This document shows, piece by piece, positions 21,280 through 33,221 of a DNA stretch of 64,000 bases. Numbering within the stretch: position 1 is the stretch's first letter; every line of letters begins with the position of its first letter. The stretch is taken from positions 1-64,000 of the forward strand of contig NW_017264201.1 in the NCBI RefSeq assembly GCF_001619985.1, written 5' to 3'. This stretch comes from Xylona heveae TC161. Lineage: Eukaryota; Ascomycota; Xylonomycetes; Xylonales; Xylonaceae. A program made the translations under genes and the position numbers. The notes below the pieces were generated by a model. The model saw only the letters and a list, made by a program, of their open reading frames with translations, was not told the DNA's origin and ran no database searches.

Positions 21280-22815
21280 TCAGATCTTTGTCTTCTTAAA
21301 GCCGGCCAGACAAACTCTCGTCGCAAAGACAAGTGCTGCACCGATGGCACAACTGACGCCACCAAAAATGGCGGCGTCCTTGAACGAACCATGGCTGACA
21401 ATGATAATCTGCCCACCAATTGGCGAGCCGGTCAAAGCTGCAATGGCTGAGAAAGTGAAAACTGTACCGGTGCGTACTCCAATTTCCTTGATGGGCGAGA
21501 CATGCGCGCAGAGAGCTGGAGTGAGACCAATACCTGCGCCAGAACCAATGCCGAAAAGGGCTGCGAACAGAATAATCGGAGTATTTCCAGTAGCTGGCAA
21601 CCAGAGGGCAAGAATGAGGATAGATGTGAAAGTACTCATAACAATCATGACGTTAAAGTGGCCTACTTTGTCGGCAATGATATTTGGGACAGTTCGCCCA
21701 ATGACACTACGCGTCTGTTGTTAGTTAAAGGGGCGGGCTGCGAGCCTAAGAAAACAGGGGGTCGGTTAGGGTGAGCTCTGACCTTGCGCCATTCAATATC
21801 GGAACCAGATAGTTTGAGAGACGCGGCGACATGCCATGCGAGCGAGCTCCCTCCACAATAAATGTAAAAGGAATAAACATGCCCCCTGAAAATTGTCAGC
21901 AACGCATAAGAAGTGAAAGAGCGAGTTGTGCGACTTACAGAAAAAGAAGAAAATTGAAGCAGTCAACAGGGAGAAAGACGGTTCTCTCAGAGGTCGGACA
22001 AACGCCATCAGTTGGAATGGCCGCTTCGTAGGGGCAATTCGCGACCGCACGGTCAGATTGGCGAAAATTAGTAGAGCCAAAATCAAGAAAGCACAGATCC
22101 GCATTGCCCATCCGAATCCGACCTCTGGAAGCAAATGAATCAGCATGACCGGGAAAATGACGCCGCCTAGTGACGAGCCAGCGACGACGAGCCCCAGCGC
22201 AGCACCTCGCTTAGCCCTAAACCAGGTCGTCACCTAGAGAGAAACTTTAGTTAACGAGTAGAACTATAAATTTCCCCGCACAAAACTCACACTGGTAAAT
22301 GCTGGGGTAAAGACCATCGAGGCTCCAATCGCAGAACACACGGCCTGGCTGAGCAGGATTTGGTAGTATTTCTTCGAGATACTCGTCATCATTAGGCCGA
22401 AGACATGGAGGAAAGTGCCAATGAACAATAAATATGCGGGTCCATAGTCGTCAAACACTTTGCCGACAAATGTTCCACTGAAAAGCATAAAAAAGACTAG
22501 TGTTTCTTTCGTTAGTAAAGACGAAAAGAAAGGGACGGTAGCAGTGCTTTCCATACTTTGTAGTGCTGGAATCCAAGCAATCTGTGAAGGCGAGTAATTT
22601 CTGAGTTGATGAGTCTGGTAGTAATCTTGGAAGACACCAACGCAATTGACCCAGCCAAAGGAGACGAAAAGGCATGCTGAAGCTCCGGCGACCGTGAGCC
22701 ACGCCTTTCTTCCACCCTCTGGAAAGACGTCTTGCGAGTCAACCGGTTTTTCGCTGATCGGTGGAGGGGCTTCGTCTGGGAGAGAGTCCGTTTGTTGAGG
22801 TTCCTTCTCTGCCAT
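21280..22815 (-). CDS. MFS transporter, monocarboxylate-porter type
   Basis: Four exons, 22815-22291, 22233-21939, 21885-21783 and 21706-21280, join in phase to 449 aa. The start opens MAEKEPQQTDSLPDE, a short hydrophilic cytosolic tail. About 12 hydrophobic segments follow. The first-helix region (FPEGGRKAWLTVAGA and SFGWVNCVGVFQDYY) and the later FFWGMFIPFTFIVEGAR and ADKVGHFN are typical of fungal monocarboxylate-transporter relatives such as Mch5-like riboflavin or carboxylate porters. It should sit in the plasma membrane and move a small organic acid or related solute by proton symport; the substrate cannot be read. Its start faces that of the APC permease about 1.2 kb away, so the two may share a control region. 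Confidence 0.88.
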
Positions 22816-24025
22816 GATGATGCCCGTATCGCGCTTTACTAGTCGTATTCTCTAAAAGCAGTACGGCTGACGGATTGAAGGATATCCTGATGTGAAAAAT
22901 CTACGAAGAGGAGGAGGCATTGTGATTGTTATGTTTTGCCGCTGTCAGCTCAAGGGGGGTCGACCCTAATCCACTTCGAGGAACAAGCTTTCCGTCAATC
23001 GGGTTTCGGATATAAGAAACACAAATTCCCACGCATGTCTCAGCCACATTTTTCTGCTGGATGAAGCCGAATTGCCGCAGTAGGGGAGATGTCTTATATG
23101 AACAATAATCACGTGAATTCATCGACAGCATACTGCAGCACTACCACCGTCTCTGAAGCAAATTCCATATTAGCGTGATGTCTCATGCAATCTACAAATA
23201 CTCTGTCATGTTATTCGCGATACTGAGCCAAGAGCGATAGAGAATCCAGATTTCCATGCCAAACAAGTCCTCGGGTCAATTTTCTCCGATTTCTCGGGAT
23301 CGCATGACGTTGCGATTGCACCAAATCCTGAATCCATACGTGTTGTTTCATCTCTCTTCAGTCTCAAGCTTCATCGTTTTTATATGCCATTTATCTCTAA
23401 TACGCGACAAAAAGAATGGGTTGAGGTGGATTCTAGCTTTACGTGAAGCCATTATGGTTGTCAAGGACCCTCGTCTGCTTATCACCATAACCTGGGGTTT
23501 TGTCATGGATCATCCCCGGCCATCTCTTTCTCCAATCTATGTGGGTCTGCTCGGGTCGCAACGGGGCGGCACCAAATCAATACACTAATGTCGATATACC
23601 CGGTTACTCGCCCTTTCAGTGGTCAAGTCGGCAGGACCTCCCCATTGCAACCAGGTATCAACCGAGCTGTCAAAACAAAAGGAACCATTGCACCCCTGAG
23701 ACTTGACGTCCCGATACCAGGACCCTAAGTTTCTAGATGTATTCGAAATGCAGATCATTGGCGAACGACAAGGCATGTCGGGACTTTTTATGGCAGGGAT
23801 CGACAGCTGGTGACCTCCTAACATGTTGTTTTCCCCTCTCTTATCTCGAACAACCACCGAACTCCTTTGCCGACGTTACCCCCATCGACTTCGTGCTTTG
23901 TTAAGTGACCATGATATGGCTGTGTTTCCTGCTGGCGCGTCGTTTAAATATCCTTCTCTTTTACTTTTTCTGGGGTTTTCTTCTTATCAATTGCTGTACT
24001 GCGGATTAAACCATATTTTTTGCCA
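22816..24025. other. Divergent promoter region between two transporters
   Basis: The 1.2-kb interval separates the MFS start (minus) and the APC permease start (plus). A plus-strand open frame at 23256-23588 has hydrophobic stretches but no recognisable family and no good splice context, so I do not call it. Shared regulation of the two transporters is possible. Confidence 0.5.
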
Positions 24026-25780
24026 ATGATGGCGGCTGACCCGGTCTCCGTTCCTGCGCAAACCCTGAAAGACAAAGACCCTGCGGTGTGCACGGGCCCA
24101 GAGTCATCTGTAGGAGAGGTCAAGGTCGTCAATGCCTCCGGCCACCAGCAGGAGCTGCAGCGCAATTTCAGTCTTCTCAGTATTTGTGCGATTGCAATCA
24201 CTACGGGAAACTCATGGATTGCTCAAGGTGGCAGTGTGGTAGGTGTTAACCCCGTTTGCAATGCATCTATAAAAGCTATGATTGAATGCTGTGGTTGTTG
24301 ACACACGCGACATGAAACAGAAAGTAGCCATCTACAATGGCGGCCCTTGTGGTGTTATTTATGAGTTCATCGCCGTATCGGTATGCTACTGGCTTGTCGC
24401 CGCATCAATTGCCGAGCTTTCTTCCGCGATCCCTTCTGCTGCTGGCGTCTATCACTGGGCTACGGTCACTGCCGGTCGGGGCGGCCGTGTGTGCGGCTGG
24501 TTCGCCGGCTATTGGAATACGCTGGCCTGGATTTTCGGCGCAGCTTCCATGTCGTCCATTCTTGGAAACCAGGTTGTGTCCATGTACGGTCTCTTTCACC
24601 CGGGATATACGGCAAAGGCATGGCATGTCTTTGTGACTTATATCATTATTACGTGGATTTGCTGCTTGACCGTGCTCTTTGGCAACCGCGGACTGCCGGC
24701 TATCGGTAACGTCGGGGGATTCTTGATCTTGGGAGGCGTCTTCGTCACGATTTTAGTTTGTGCTATTATGCCGCATGTCAATGGCACCGGATATGGGACC
24801 AATTCGTTTGTGTGGAGCGAGTGGCAAAATATGACTGGCTACTCGAGCAACGGATTTGTGTTTGTCGCGGGTATGCTCAACGGAGCGTATAGCGTCGGTA
24901 CGCCTGATCTGTCGTCGCATTTGGCAGAGGAAATCCCGAGGTTCGTACTCTGCTACTCACATCCCGACTCATGGAGACTTATTGACTGATCCATGTTCAT
25001 AGTCCCCGGACAAACGTGCCCAAGGCGATTGCAGCACAGATGAGCATCGGCTTCATCACTGGGCTGCTTTATATGATCCCGCTTCTGTACAGCATTCAAG
25101 ACATTGACGCGGTGCTCAACAGCAATTTCAATTTTCCTCTGGCGGAAATCTACCACCAAGCAACGGGTACACGAGGCGGTGCATTCGGTCTTCTCCTTGT
25201 CGCGTTTTTGCCAACGCTCATTACCTGTATTGGATGCTACACGACCGCGGGCCGCACGCTGTGGACGCTGGCCAGAGACAATGCCGCCCCTTTCAGCTCA
25301 TGGACGGGAAAAATTCACAATGTGCACGAGAACCCCTTCAATGCGACGCTGGTCTGCGGCGCTTTGGTTACGATCCTGGGCTGCATCTACGTCGGCAGCA
25401 CCACTGCGTTCAACGCCTTTGTCGGATCGTTCGTGCAGCTCTCAACTCTTTCATACCTCGCCGCTATTCTGCCCAATCTTCTCACTGGCCGATCAAATGT
25501 TCGGGCTGGGCCATTCTTTATGCGTGGAATCACGGGGTTCGTAGTCAATGCGCTTGCCTGCATCTACATGGCTGCTTTTATTGTTATTTTCTGTTTCCCG
25601 TATGCGCTCCCGACAGAGGCCGCGTCGATGAATTACACCAGTCTGATCACAGGTGGATTGACCATCTTTGTCGCTCTTTGGTGGCTTGTTCGCCAGCGGA
25701 ATTACCGTGGCCCGCCACGAGTAGGCATCCTCGGCGACGAAATGATGGTTGAGGACGAGCGCAAAACCACAGATGCATAA
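24026..25780 (+). CDS. APC-family permease, choline/GABA type
   Basis: Three exons, 24026-24238, 24321-24940 and 25003-25780, give 536 aa in phase. The start is the ATG opening MMAADPVSVPAQTL. About 12 membrane segments are visible. Family signatures include FSLLSICAIAITTGNSW in the first helix, YNGGPCGVIYEF, the SSAIPSAAGVYHW segment and GYWNTLAWIFG, all matching the fungal choline/GABA permease group (Hnm1, Bat1, GabA relatives). It should import a nitrogenous solute such as choline, GABA or an amine at the plasma membrane. The second intron uses a GTTCGT donor. Its 3' end lies 127 bp from the 3' end of the convergent amidohydrolase, suggesting an uptake and hydrolysis pair, though convergent genes are not necessarily co-regulated. 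Confidence 0.9.
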
Positions 25781-25907
25781 CACTCTTTTTTTTTCCCCCT
25801 GTTTTCTCTTTCTGGTTCTGTTTCATCGAATCTTGTAAAAGCTCGAAGGCGCTTCTCCATTCAAACACCTTCTGAATATTTTGTATATACCACCTGCATT
25901 CTCGCAA

Positions 25908-27560
25908 TTATTTTGGGACGATGAATTGGTGCGGCGAAGCTCTCTGAAACACCTTTTGCCCATCAAACCACGTTTCGCATACCTTTGCCTTGAGCAGATT
26001 CTCGGCCGTAAAGTCCATGTCCACAATCGCAAAATCCGCCTTGAGCCCCTGCTGCAGGCTTCCTGTAAATTTATCCGCAAAACAAGAATACGCCGAGCCT
26101 TTCGAGGCCGCTGAGAGGCCCTGGGCCAGCGACAATGCAAAATGATCATTCACCGTCTCCACTGACTCGGGCTCCCGCGCGGACCGTCGTGTCGTAGCAG
26201 TATAAATATTCGGCAACGCAAAGTATGGAGCAGTCGGCGAGTCTGTTCCCAGCGCGAGCGCTGCTCCCTGGTCCAGGAAATCCTTGTAGGCAAATGCGCG
26301 GCCGCAGCGCTCATGGCCCAGCAGTTTTGGCCACGCACGCAGGATGGCCGGGTCCGCATGCACCGCCTGCACTGAAGCCGTGATGCCCAATTTGCCTAGA
26401 CGCTGCGCGTCCTCGGGTCTCGTGACTTCAAGATGCTCAATGCGATGCCGTTTGCCGGGGCCGCAGGCGTCTTCGAGAGCGTCAATTGCCATCTTGACGG
26501 CCTTGTCGCCAATCGCGTGAAGCGCGCATTGCAGGCCCGCTGCGTCTGCGTGTTTCACGACGGATCTGAGCATGTCTTCGCGCCAGAGCGGCTCGCAGGA
26601 CGATCCATTTGACGCGTAGGGCTCGCATAAGGCGGCAGTGCACGCGTCGACAACGCCGTCGCAAATCACCTTGATACCCGCAATGCGCAAGTCTGGCGAC
26701 GTCTCGGCGTTGAACTGCTTGTGGAGTTCGATCGCACGGTTGACCTGCGCGAGGTTCTCCTCTACTGTAGATTTCGGGTTGATGAGCCAGTGCGCTGCCA
26801 AACGTACGGGGAGGCGCTCGCGGGATTGCAAGATCTGCAGTGCTTCCCAGGCGTTCTCGTCCATGGCCATGTCGACCATGCCGGTGTACCCGGCGGCAGA
26901 GTACGCGTTGATGGCTGCTTTGAACGAGGCAAGCTTGTCCTCGAGAGGCTGCACGCGCGCAATATGCGGCCAGACAAACACCTGCGCGGCGGCTTCGCTG
27001 ATGAGACCCGATGCGCGACCGTGCTCGTCGCGGTGAATCTCCCCGCCGTCAGGGTTGGGTTCAGTCTCGACGCCGAGTTCGGCCAGCGCGGCGCTGTTGC
27101 ACCATGTCGAGTGCAGGTCCTTGGAGTCGATGAAGATGGGCCGCGGGTCGAGATCGTCAATCATGCTGGCCAGCGCGACTCCGTTGGTCATGGGGTGCAT
27201 CCATCCGCGACAGAGGATGCGCGGCACGTGAGGGTTAGAAAGGGCATACTGTTTGATGGCGGCTCGAATGTCGTCGAGGCTTTTGCAGGGTTCCAGATTG
27301 ACACGTTTGAGAGCGGAACCGAGCAACAGCAGGTGCATGTGTCCGTCGATGAATCCGGGAAGAACCCATTTTCCAGCAAGATCGACTGTGGTTGTGGATG
27401 CGTCGCTGAGGGCATTGGCGACAAGAGGATTGTCCTCGGGTCCAATGTATGTGATGAGGTCGTGGTTTGTGATCATGCATTCTGCGGTTGCGCCGCTATT
27501 GGCTTTCTCTGCTTCAACGCCTTTGAAGAATTTCCCATTTTTGAAAATCGTCGCCATCAT
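25908..27560 (-). CDS. Amidohydrolase of the Amidohydro_3 (YtcJ-like) family
   Basis: A single exon of 550 aa. I chose the ATG at 27560 (MMATIFKNGKFF), which begins the small beta-sandwich part; the frame is open upstream but the extra part is not family-like. The metal site is complete by eye: GFIDGHMHLL (HxH), ALHAIGDKA, HRIEHLEV and GTDSP. Members of this group hydrolyse C-N bonds of exocyclic or chain amides; many have no known substrate. No signal peptide is visible, so it is probably cytosolic. GC content is higher than in neighbouring genes, and the lack of introns stands out in this window. Horizontal origin is possible but not shown. Confidence 0.9.
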   Translation of the reverse strand: MMATIFKNGKFFKGVEAEKANSGATAECMITNHDLITYIGPEDNPLVANALSDASTTTVDLAGKWVLPGFIDGHMHLLLLGSALKRVNLEPCKSLDDIRAAIKQYALSNPHVPRILCRGWMHPMTNGVALASMIDDLDPRPIFIDSKDLHSTWCNSAALAELGVETEPNPDGGEIHRDEHGRASGLISEAAAQVFVWPHIARVQPLEDKLASFKAAINAYSAAGYTGMVDMAMDENAWEALQILQSRERLPVRLAAHWLINPKSTVEENLAQVNRAIELHKQFNAETSPDLRIAGIKVICDGVVDACTAALCEPYASNGSSCEPLWREDMLRSVVKHADAAGLQCALHAIGDKAVKMAIDALEDACGPGKRHRIEHLEVTRPEDAQRLGKLGITASVQAVHADPAILRAWPKLLGHERCGRAFAYKDFLDQGAALALGTDSPTAPYFALPNIYTATTRRSAREPESVETVNDHFALSLAQGLSAASKGSAYSCFADKFTGSLQQGLKADFAIVDMDFTAENLLKAKVCETWFDGQKVFQRASPHQFIVPK

Positions 27561-29268
27561 GTGAGCCGGCGATGTCTTTTTCTTAGCGCCGATTAAGCAG
27601 GTGCGGTTCAGTATTGCTTTTGATACTTGGCAATTGTGTAAGCTTCTCTTCTCCGGGTATAACCATGAACAAGAAAATAGGAAGTCGGAATGAAATTGAT
27701 TTTTATGAAATATTTTGGAGGTTGAAGCTCTCTGTTGTAGGCAAAAAGGCCTAGGGCGGGATGGAGAGGCAGAAAAAGGGTCCGGCCATGACATCGGAGG
27801 GCGCACTCAGACCCACATTCGCTTTCGGTCGCAAATAATCGGAGGAAGCTTCCTTGTCTATCCGAAGATACCAAGAACTTGTACGTAAAGCTTTGCAAGG
27901 TAGAGCTCCTCAGCGACTGTGCATCACAGGGACGGTGAACCGAAGAGCCTTTGCTTTCATTTGCTCATGTGCACATACAATAGAAAGCATTGATCGGGTT
28001 ATGTTCTAGCGATTGGTATTGTCCATCGACATAGAGTGGACAGTATACCAGCTGATTATTAATTCTTATCCGTCAAAAAACTCAAGCTGCAAATAAAGAT
28101 TGTCATGGCTGTCGTGGTAAATTGACGGCAGAAGAGAAATCATCATTATCGTGTTTGGTGGATTCCCTCATCATCGCGAGTAGTGGAAGATTTCAATATC
28201 TGATGATCTTATCTTCGGTTTCAGCTACCTTAGTACAAGATTATGACGGGGAATTGACCAATAATAATGAAACGCACAAAATAAGGTACATACCTTACCT
28301 GGTAAAGACAGCATGAGTCCGCGGAGAATTCCCTGGTGATTAATGGTCTGGTAAATAATTGGCTCAAACTGCTTATCTCGTAGCTCTTTGCTGAATGAAT
28401 TGCTCAAGACTTTTTTCCGGCGCCTTTTGTACCCTGGCGCCCTTTCTCCATGCCATGTCGCGTGGTCGGATTCTTTACCGAGAGGACCGAAGGGACACTA
28501 TCTCCACTTAAACATGTTCTGGAGTGCAGTAGCCACTCCTTCAATGTGGAGAGAACGGAGACATACATCAACCATCATCGAAGAGATCCTGAGGATTGAG
28601 CAAGATTGAGTATCTATAGATCAATGCAGTTACTCTCTTTATCTTGACGACTGCTACTGTGCTGGTTCACTTGGAAATGGGTAGCAGAAAAGGCTGGCGT
28701 GAGTTTGTGACGGATGCGGGTACTAGTGTTATCACGGTAGGATCTCTCACCTTGTTTGCCAAGCCTCCATCCAATCCTCGATCAACTCCCTTGTCTCTTG
28801 GCTGCAATTTCTCAGACCAACACTGGCAACGCTTACTTCGTAGTATGCCGCGGAGAAGGGTTCATTAGCGAGGAGATTTTGATGTTGTGGTCGCAACTCA
28901 ATCATATGCTTGCGGGGCTGTCGACATCTCATCCGACCATGCATCTCCCCCACTCTTGGCTGAACCTCGTGAGCTCATTGGACTGTTTCCATTTCTTCGC
29001 TCCCAAATCAGTCAAAGTCAAGTAAATTTTCTTTGCTTTTTGGTGTCTAGCTAACCCGTCTGATTAGCTAGAGAGCTATCATCATGTCGAGTGTTGGACC
29101 GGGATCTTGTCGAAGCTTATATCCTTCCCCCCTCCTGCTCTTTTGTTTTCCCTCTTCTTTTTTTTTTTTTATTCTTTTGCAGTGATTTGCAGGCCAGATT
29201 TTGATCTTGGGGTTTAAGCTACTTGCAATTGATCTTGAATTGTTTGATAGGGTTCGCCTTCAATCAAT
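27561..29268. other. Intergenic region, 1.7 kb, no gene recognised
   Basis: The region lies between two divergent starts, the amidohydrolase and the acid phosphatase-like gene. Several short frames exist on both strands, but none carries a domain or splice pattern I can support. A pyrimidine-rich run (29145-29180) lies about 100 bp upstream of the phosphatase-like start. Confidence 0.5.
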
Positions 29269-30767
29269 ATGCATTTGACCACCCTTCTGCTGGCGCCTCT
29301 GGCTGCCATGCCTCTCGCTCAGGCTGCTGAGACTGTTCTTGGTGTCTATGTTTTCCACCGTCATGGTGACCGCACGGCCAAGATGACGCCGCCGGCGAAT
29401 CTCACCGACCTGGGTTATTTCGAGGTCTTCACTTCGGGACAGTGGTTCCGCAACCGCTACATTGCATCGGATGCCTCCGCTCAGGTGCATGGCATGAGCA
29501 CCGATATCGTGAAGCAGTCCCAGATCACCGTCTCTGCGCCCTCGGACACGGTGCTCTTCAATTCTGCCCAGGGCTTCTTACAGGGACTTTACCCGCCTGT
29601 TGGCTCCACAATGGGCGCCGAGACGCTGAGAAACGGCACCAAGATCGAGTCGCCTCTGAATGGCTACCAATTGATCCCCATCCAAGCTCTTTCCACTGGT
29701 ACCAATAGCGAAAATGCCGGATGGCTCCAGGGCGCCAGCGGCTGCAACAAAGCCGCCTCCAGTTCGAATCAGTATTTCTTCTCCAACGAGTACAATGCCT
29801 TGTTCAATTCGACCACCGACTTTTACAAGGGCTTGACCCCGATGATCAACAACACCTTTCCTCCCAGTCAAATCAGCTACAAGAATGCCTACACCAGTAA
29901 GTGAAACCAAATTCACATTTCAATTGCTCCCAGCTAAAACTTGCGGTTATAGTCTTTGACTTGCTGAATGTCGCATCCATTCACAACGCCTCGTTCCCTT
30001 CATCCAATCTCCTTACCAATGAGACCTTCTTCCAGCTGCGAACTCTTGCCGACACCCACGAGTGGAACCTGGCATACAATGAGAGCGAACCTGTGCGTGC
30101 CATGGCAGGTGCCTCACTTGCCGCTCAAGTGGTCCAGCAGCTCAACACGACCATCACCGGCATGGGCAAGAGCAAATTCGCCATCCAATTTGGTGCCTAT
30201 GCCAACTTCATGTCCTTTTTCGGTCTGGCTCAGCTGACCAAGTCGAACCCTGACTTTTACGGTGTTCCCGACTACGCCTCTTCTATGACCTTTGAGCTGG
30301 TCACCAATGCATCGACCGCAACCTTCCCTGCCGCCGACGATATCTCGGTCCGCTTTCTCTTCCACAATGGTACCACGTCCAACAGCAGCGAGCCGATCGC
30401 TTATCCTCTCTTTGGCCAGTCCGACCTGGTCCTGCCATGGACCACTTTCGTCGACGAGATGAATAAGTTTGCTGTTGGATCCGAGGCGGACTGGTGCAAG
30501 GCTTGCGGTAATACCGATGGTGCCTGTGCCGCCTACACTACCTCCAATTCTACTGCCGGCACGAGCTCGTCTTCATCCTCGGGCTCGTCCCACCACGGTG
30601 GCATGTCGCTGGGCGTTGCCGGCGTCATTGGTGCTATGGTCACGCTTGGCGTCATTCTCGGTCTTGAATTGCTCATTGTCTTGGTAGGCGGTCTGCGTCT
30701 TGTCAGCAAGAAGCGACTTGCCAACACTGGTGCCGCTGCGCCTGCTGTCGCCGAGACCAAGGCCTAA
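29269..30767 (+). CDS. Histidine acid phosphatase-like membrane protein
   Basis: Two exons, 29269-29896 and 29953-30767, joined in phase 1, give 480 aa. A signal peptide (MHLTTLLLAPLAAMPLAQA) is followed at once by the VFHRHGDRT motif, the RHGxR phosphohistidine site of branch-2 histidine phosphatases. Many N-x-S/T sites suggest a glycosylated, secreted domain. Near the C-terminus a Ser-rich linker leads to a single membrane segment (VAGVIGAMVTLGVILGLELL region) and a basic tail KKR, so the catalytic part should face outside. The expected second motif with the His-Asp pair is not obvious: the matching place reads FGAYANFMSFFGL. This may mean altered or lost phosphatase activity, which occurs in fungal relatives. 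Confidence 0.85.
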
Positions 30768-31426
30768 GTCAATATTCAATGATACCACGCTATATACGCA
30801 CGAGCATAGTATATTTCCAATGTAACTAAAAGTCGATTATACCTAAGCATCAATTCCATGAGACGATGATAAAATCACGATTCGAGAGCATTCATGCGCA
30901 TCTTTATTTTGTCCGCCAACGCATTCATTTAGAATGGAAATAATTATATCATTGTGTTATCTCTCGTATTGAGCAGCATCAGATATTGAAGTGTTTATTA
31001 GTTCAGCTCGAGCCGTGGCAGCCGTGTGAGCCGGGACGCGAAAGTTATACTGCCGGGAAGGGAGACCAAGAGTGCCATTTCCCCTGCCAAGTCACCCAGA
31101 CTTACTCCAGTTTAAGGTTGATGTTAAAATGCGGGGAAGCTTCTCCGCTCAATGCAGATAACGCTGACCTTGACTGCGAAATCACTATGACGCGCAAATC
31201 CACGTCGGAACCTTTTCGATTTAGTATACAGCCCAAAATCTCAATAATGAAAGGGTATCTGATGTCACTGCAGGTTCATGCCGGCCGTACAGCAGGTGAT
31301 AGCTCACATGCTTGCTTACTATGTGACAAATTTCTCCCCGCTCAGTCCACTCTGTTATTCCGACTTTTAGATTGTTCAATCGTCATTGACTTGATAAGAA
31401 ATTGAATGAGACCTGCAATATAAACA
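30768..31426. other. Intergenic region, no gene seen
   Basis: A 0.66-kb interval between two plus-strand genes. One 139-codon open frame (30986-31405) shows no domain and no coding-like pattern. It probably holds the upstream gene's 3' UTR and the next promoter. Confidence 0.5.
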
Positions 31427-32808
31427 ATGGAATTCTCAGAAGATTTGAGCTTCTTCACCAGTCAAGGGACCGTCCCAAAAACCTGCACGGCGATCGTCGC
31501 AGACGAGACACCTGCACTTCACATCAAAGAGATTTCCACGCCCTTGCCGCAACCTCATCAGGTTCTTGTCAAAGTTTCTCATGCGGCTCAGAATCCGACT
31601 GACTGTAATGACCCCTGAATCCTTTCTTTAAACAACCCTTGTAAGCTTCACTCTGGTAACAGTAACACAGGTATGTCTTTCGAGAACAAAGTTTTCGGCA
31701 ATGGGGCCGTTCTGGGCTGCGACTTTGTCGGGACCGTTGTTGCGGCAGGCAACAGTGTATCGAGAATTGGCAATGGTGACAAAGTGGCGGGTTTGGTCTG
31801 GGGAGGTGTGTGTTCCTTACACCAATCACTGCTTTTGCGCTGTCCCCCAAAAGGGGTGCTCATGCCATTTTTCTGTACCAGTTGAATAGTTCAGCTTACA
31901 AATGTTGTAGGTGAAACGAAGGGCATCGGAGCATTCAGCGAATATACCATTGCGGACGAGAAAATCTGCTTCCGCGTCCCGGCAGACATACCTTCCGCAG
32001 AAGCAGTCACGATACCGCTCGCCGGAGCCACTGCATGGCTAGCCTTGTTCTCTCATCATTGTCTGAAGATTCGACGTGAAGTACCTCATCAGAGTATCTT
32101 GATCTGGGGCGGAAGCTGTACGATTCCTTCGTCTCCTTTGTGATCATTTAATTCAGGCCTGAAGTATTTACTAAACCGATGTGCTCTATCAGCAAGCGTC
32201 GGACAATACGCCATCCAAATCGCGGCTCTTTACGGCTTCAATATAGCCACGACATGTAGCCCCAAAAACTTTGATCTGGTCAAGTCTCTTGGCGCAAAAC
32301 ATGCCTTTGACTATAAATCCGACGACGTGGCCGAGCAGATTAAAGCCGCGGTGCCTAATCTCGTTTTTGTATTCGACACCATTGGCGCCGGTGCATCTTC
32401 GGCGACCGCTTCAAAAGCTGTAACCGGCGACGGCGTTTTGTGCACAGTCCGGCCTGGAAAGGCCAATACTGAACATGTCGCAAAGAATGTCAGAGTAACC
32501 GATGTCTTGGTGTTTACTGCCTTTTTGAAAGAGCATAACTATGGAGCTTTACGTTGGCCGGTAAGCACGCCGATTATTGAGAGCAATTGACGTTTTGGGG
32601 ACTCCAAGGCTGATATAGCTAATAGGCACTGCGTGACGACCACGAGCTGGCAAGCGAATTTTACGACAGACTGCCCCACTGGTTGGAATCTGTACGATTC
32701 AAGCCAAATAGCATCTTGCTTTTGAAGGGTCTGGATTCAGTCACGGAGGGGTTCGACTTGTATAAGCAGGGGAAGATTTCTGCCAAAAAGGTAGTTTACG
32801 AGCTGTAA
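31427..32808 (+). CDS. Medium-chain zinc-type dehydrogenase/reductase (enoyl reductase-like)
   Basis: Five exons, 31427-31604, 31671-31805, 31911-32117, 32193-32560 and 32626-32808, give 356 aa with agreeing phases. The start opens MEFSEDLSFFTSQ. Family marks are HQVLVKVSHAAQNPTD, VLGCDFVGTVV, GGxxSVGQYAIQIAALYG (NADPH-binding loop) and ATTCSPKNFDLVKSLGA. There is no zinc-ligand pattern, so it is an MDR reductase of the quinone-oxidoreductase or LovC-like trans-enoyl reductase type, NADPH-dependent and probably cytosolic. LovC relatives work with polyketide synthases, but no such synthase is in this window, so the substrate is open. Confidence 0.88.
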
Positions 32809-33221
32809 TTACCTTCTTCTCTTTTCTTTTCTTTGTGAAATGTAAAAATATGAACCGTGACTTGATTTGAGATTATAAACTATGAAATCAATGCATATTT
32901 AATATATTCGAAACAGAACTAGCCGGGCATCTTGAAAATTCTTGATGTTGCCTCGGGCTAACTGCCTCGCTGGCCTATCTCTTCAAATAGACTGTGTCGT
33001 GCATCAATACCATTCATTTTCTCAGCGACCACCCTATTCATTGCTCATTTACATGTCAGCCATCACTCCCACTGTTCGTATACCAATCAAACACCTGCAA
33101 TCACTTGTCCACTCCTAAAGTGCATCTCCAACAAGTCCATTCATTACTCTACATTCAATGCCTAAATACCATCACTACCACTCTAGACTACCATAACCCA
33201 GCAATTGTCAAAGTGAACAGC

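Noticed and set aside
23256-23588. Plus-strand open frame of 110 codons
   Set aside because: No family, no splice context and it lies in a promoter region; probably chance.
26721-27596. Plus-strand open frame of 291 codons
   Set aside because: It lies opposite the amidohydrolase gene in a GC-rich stretch and shows no domain; a shadow frame.
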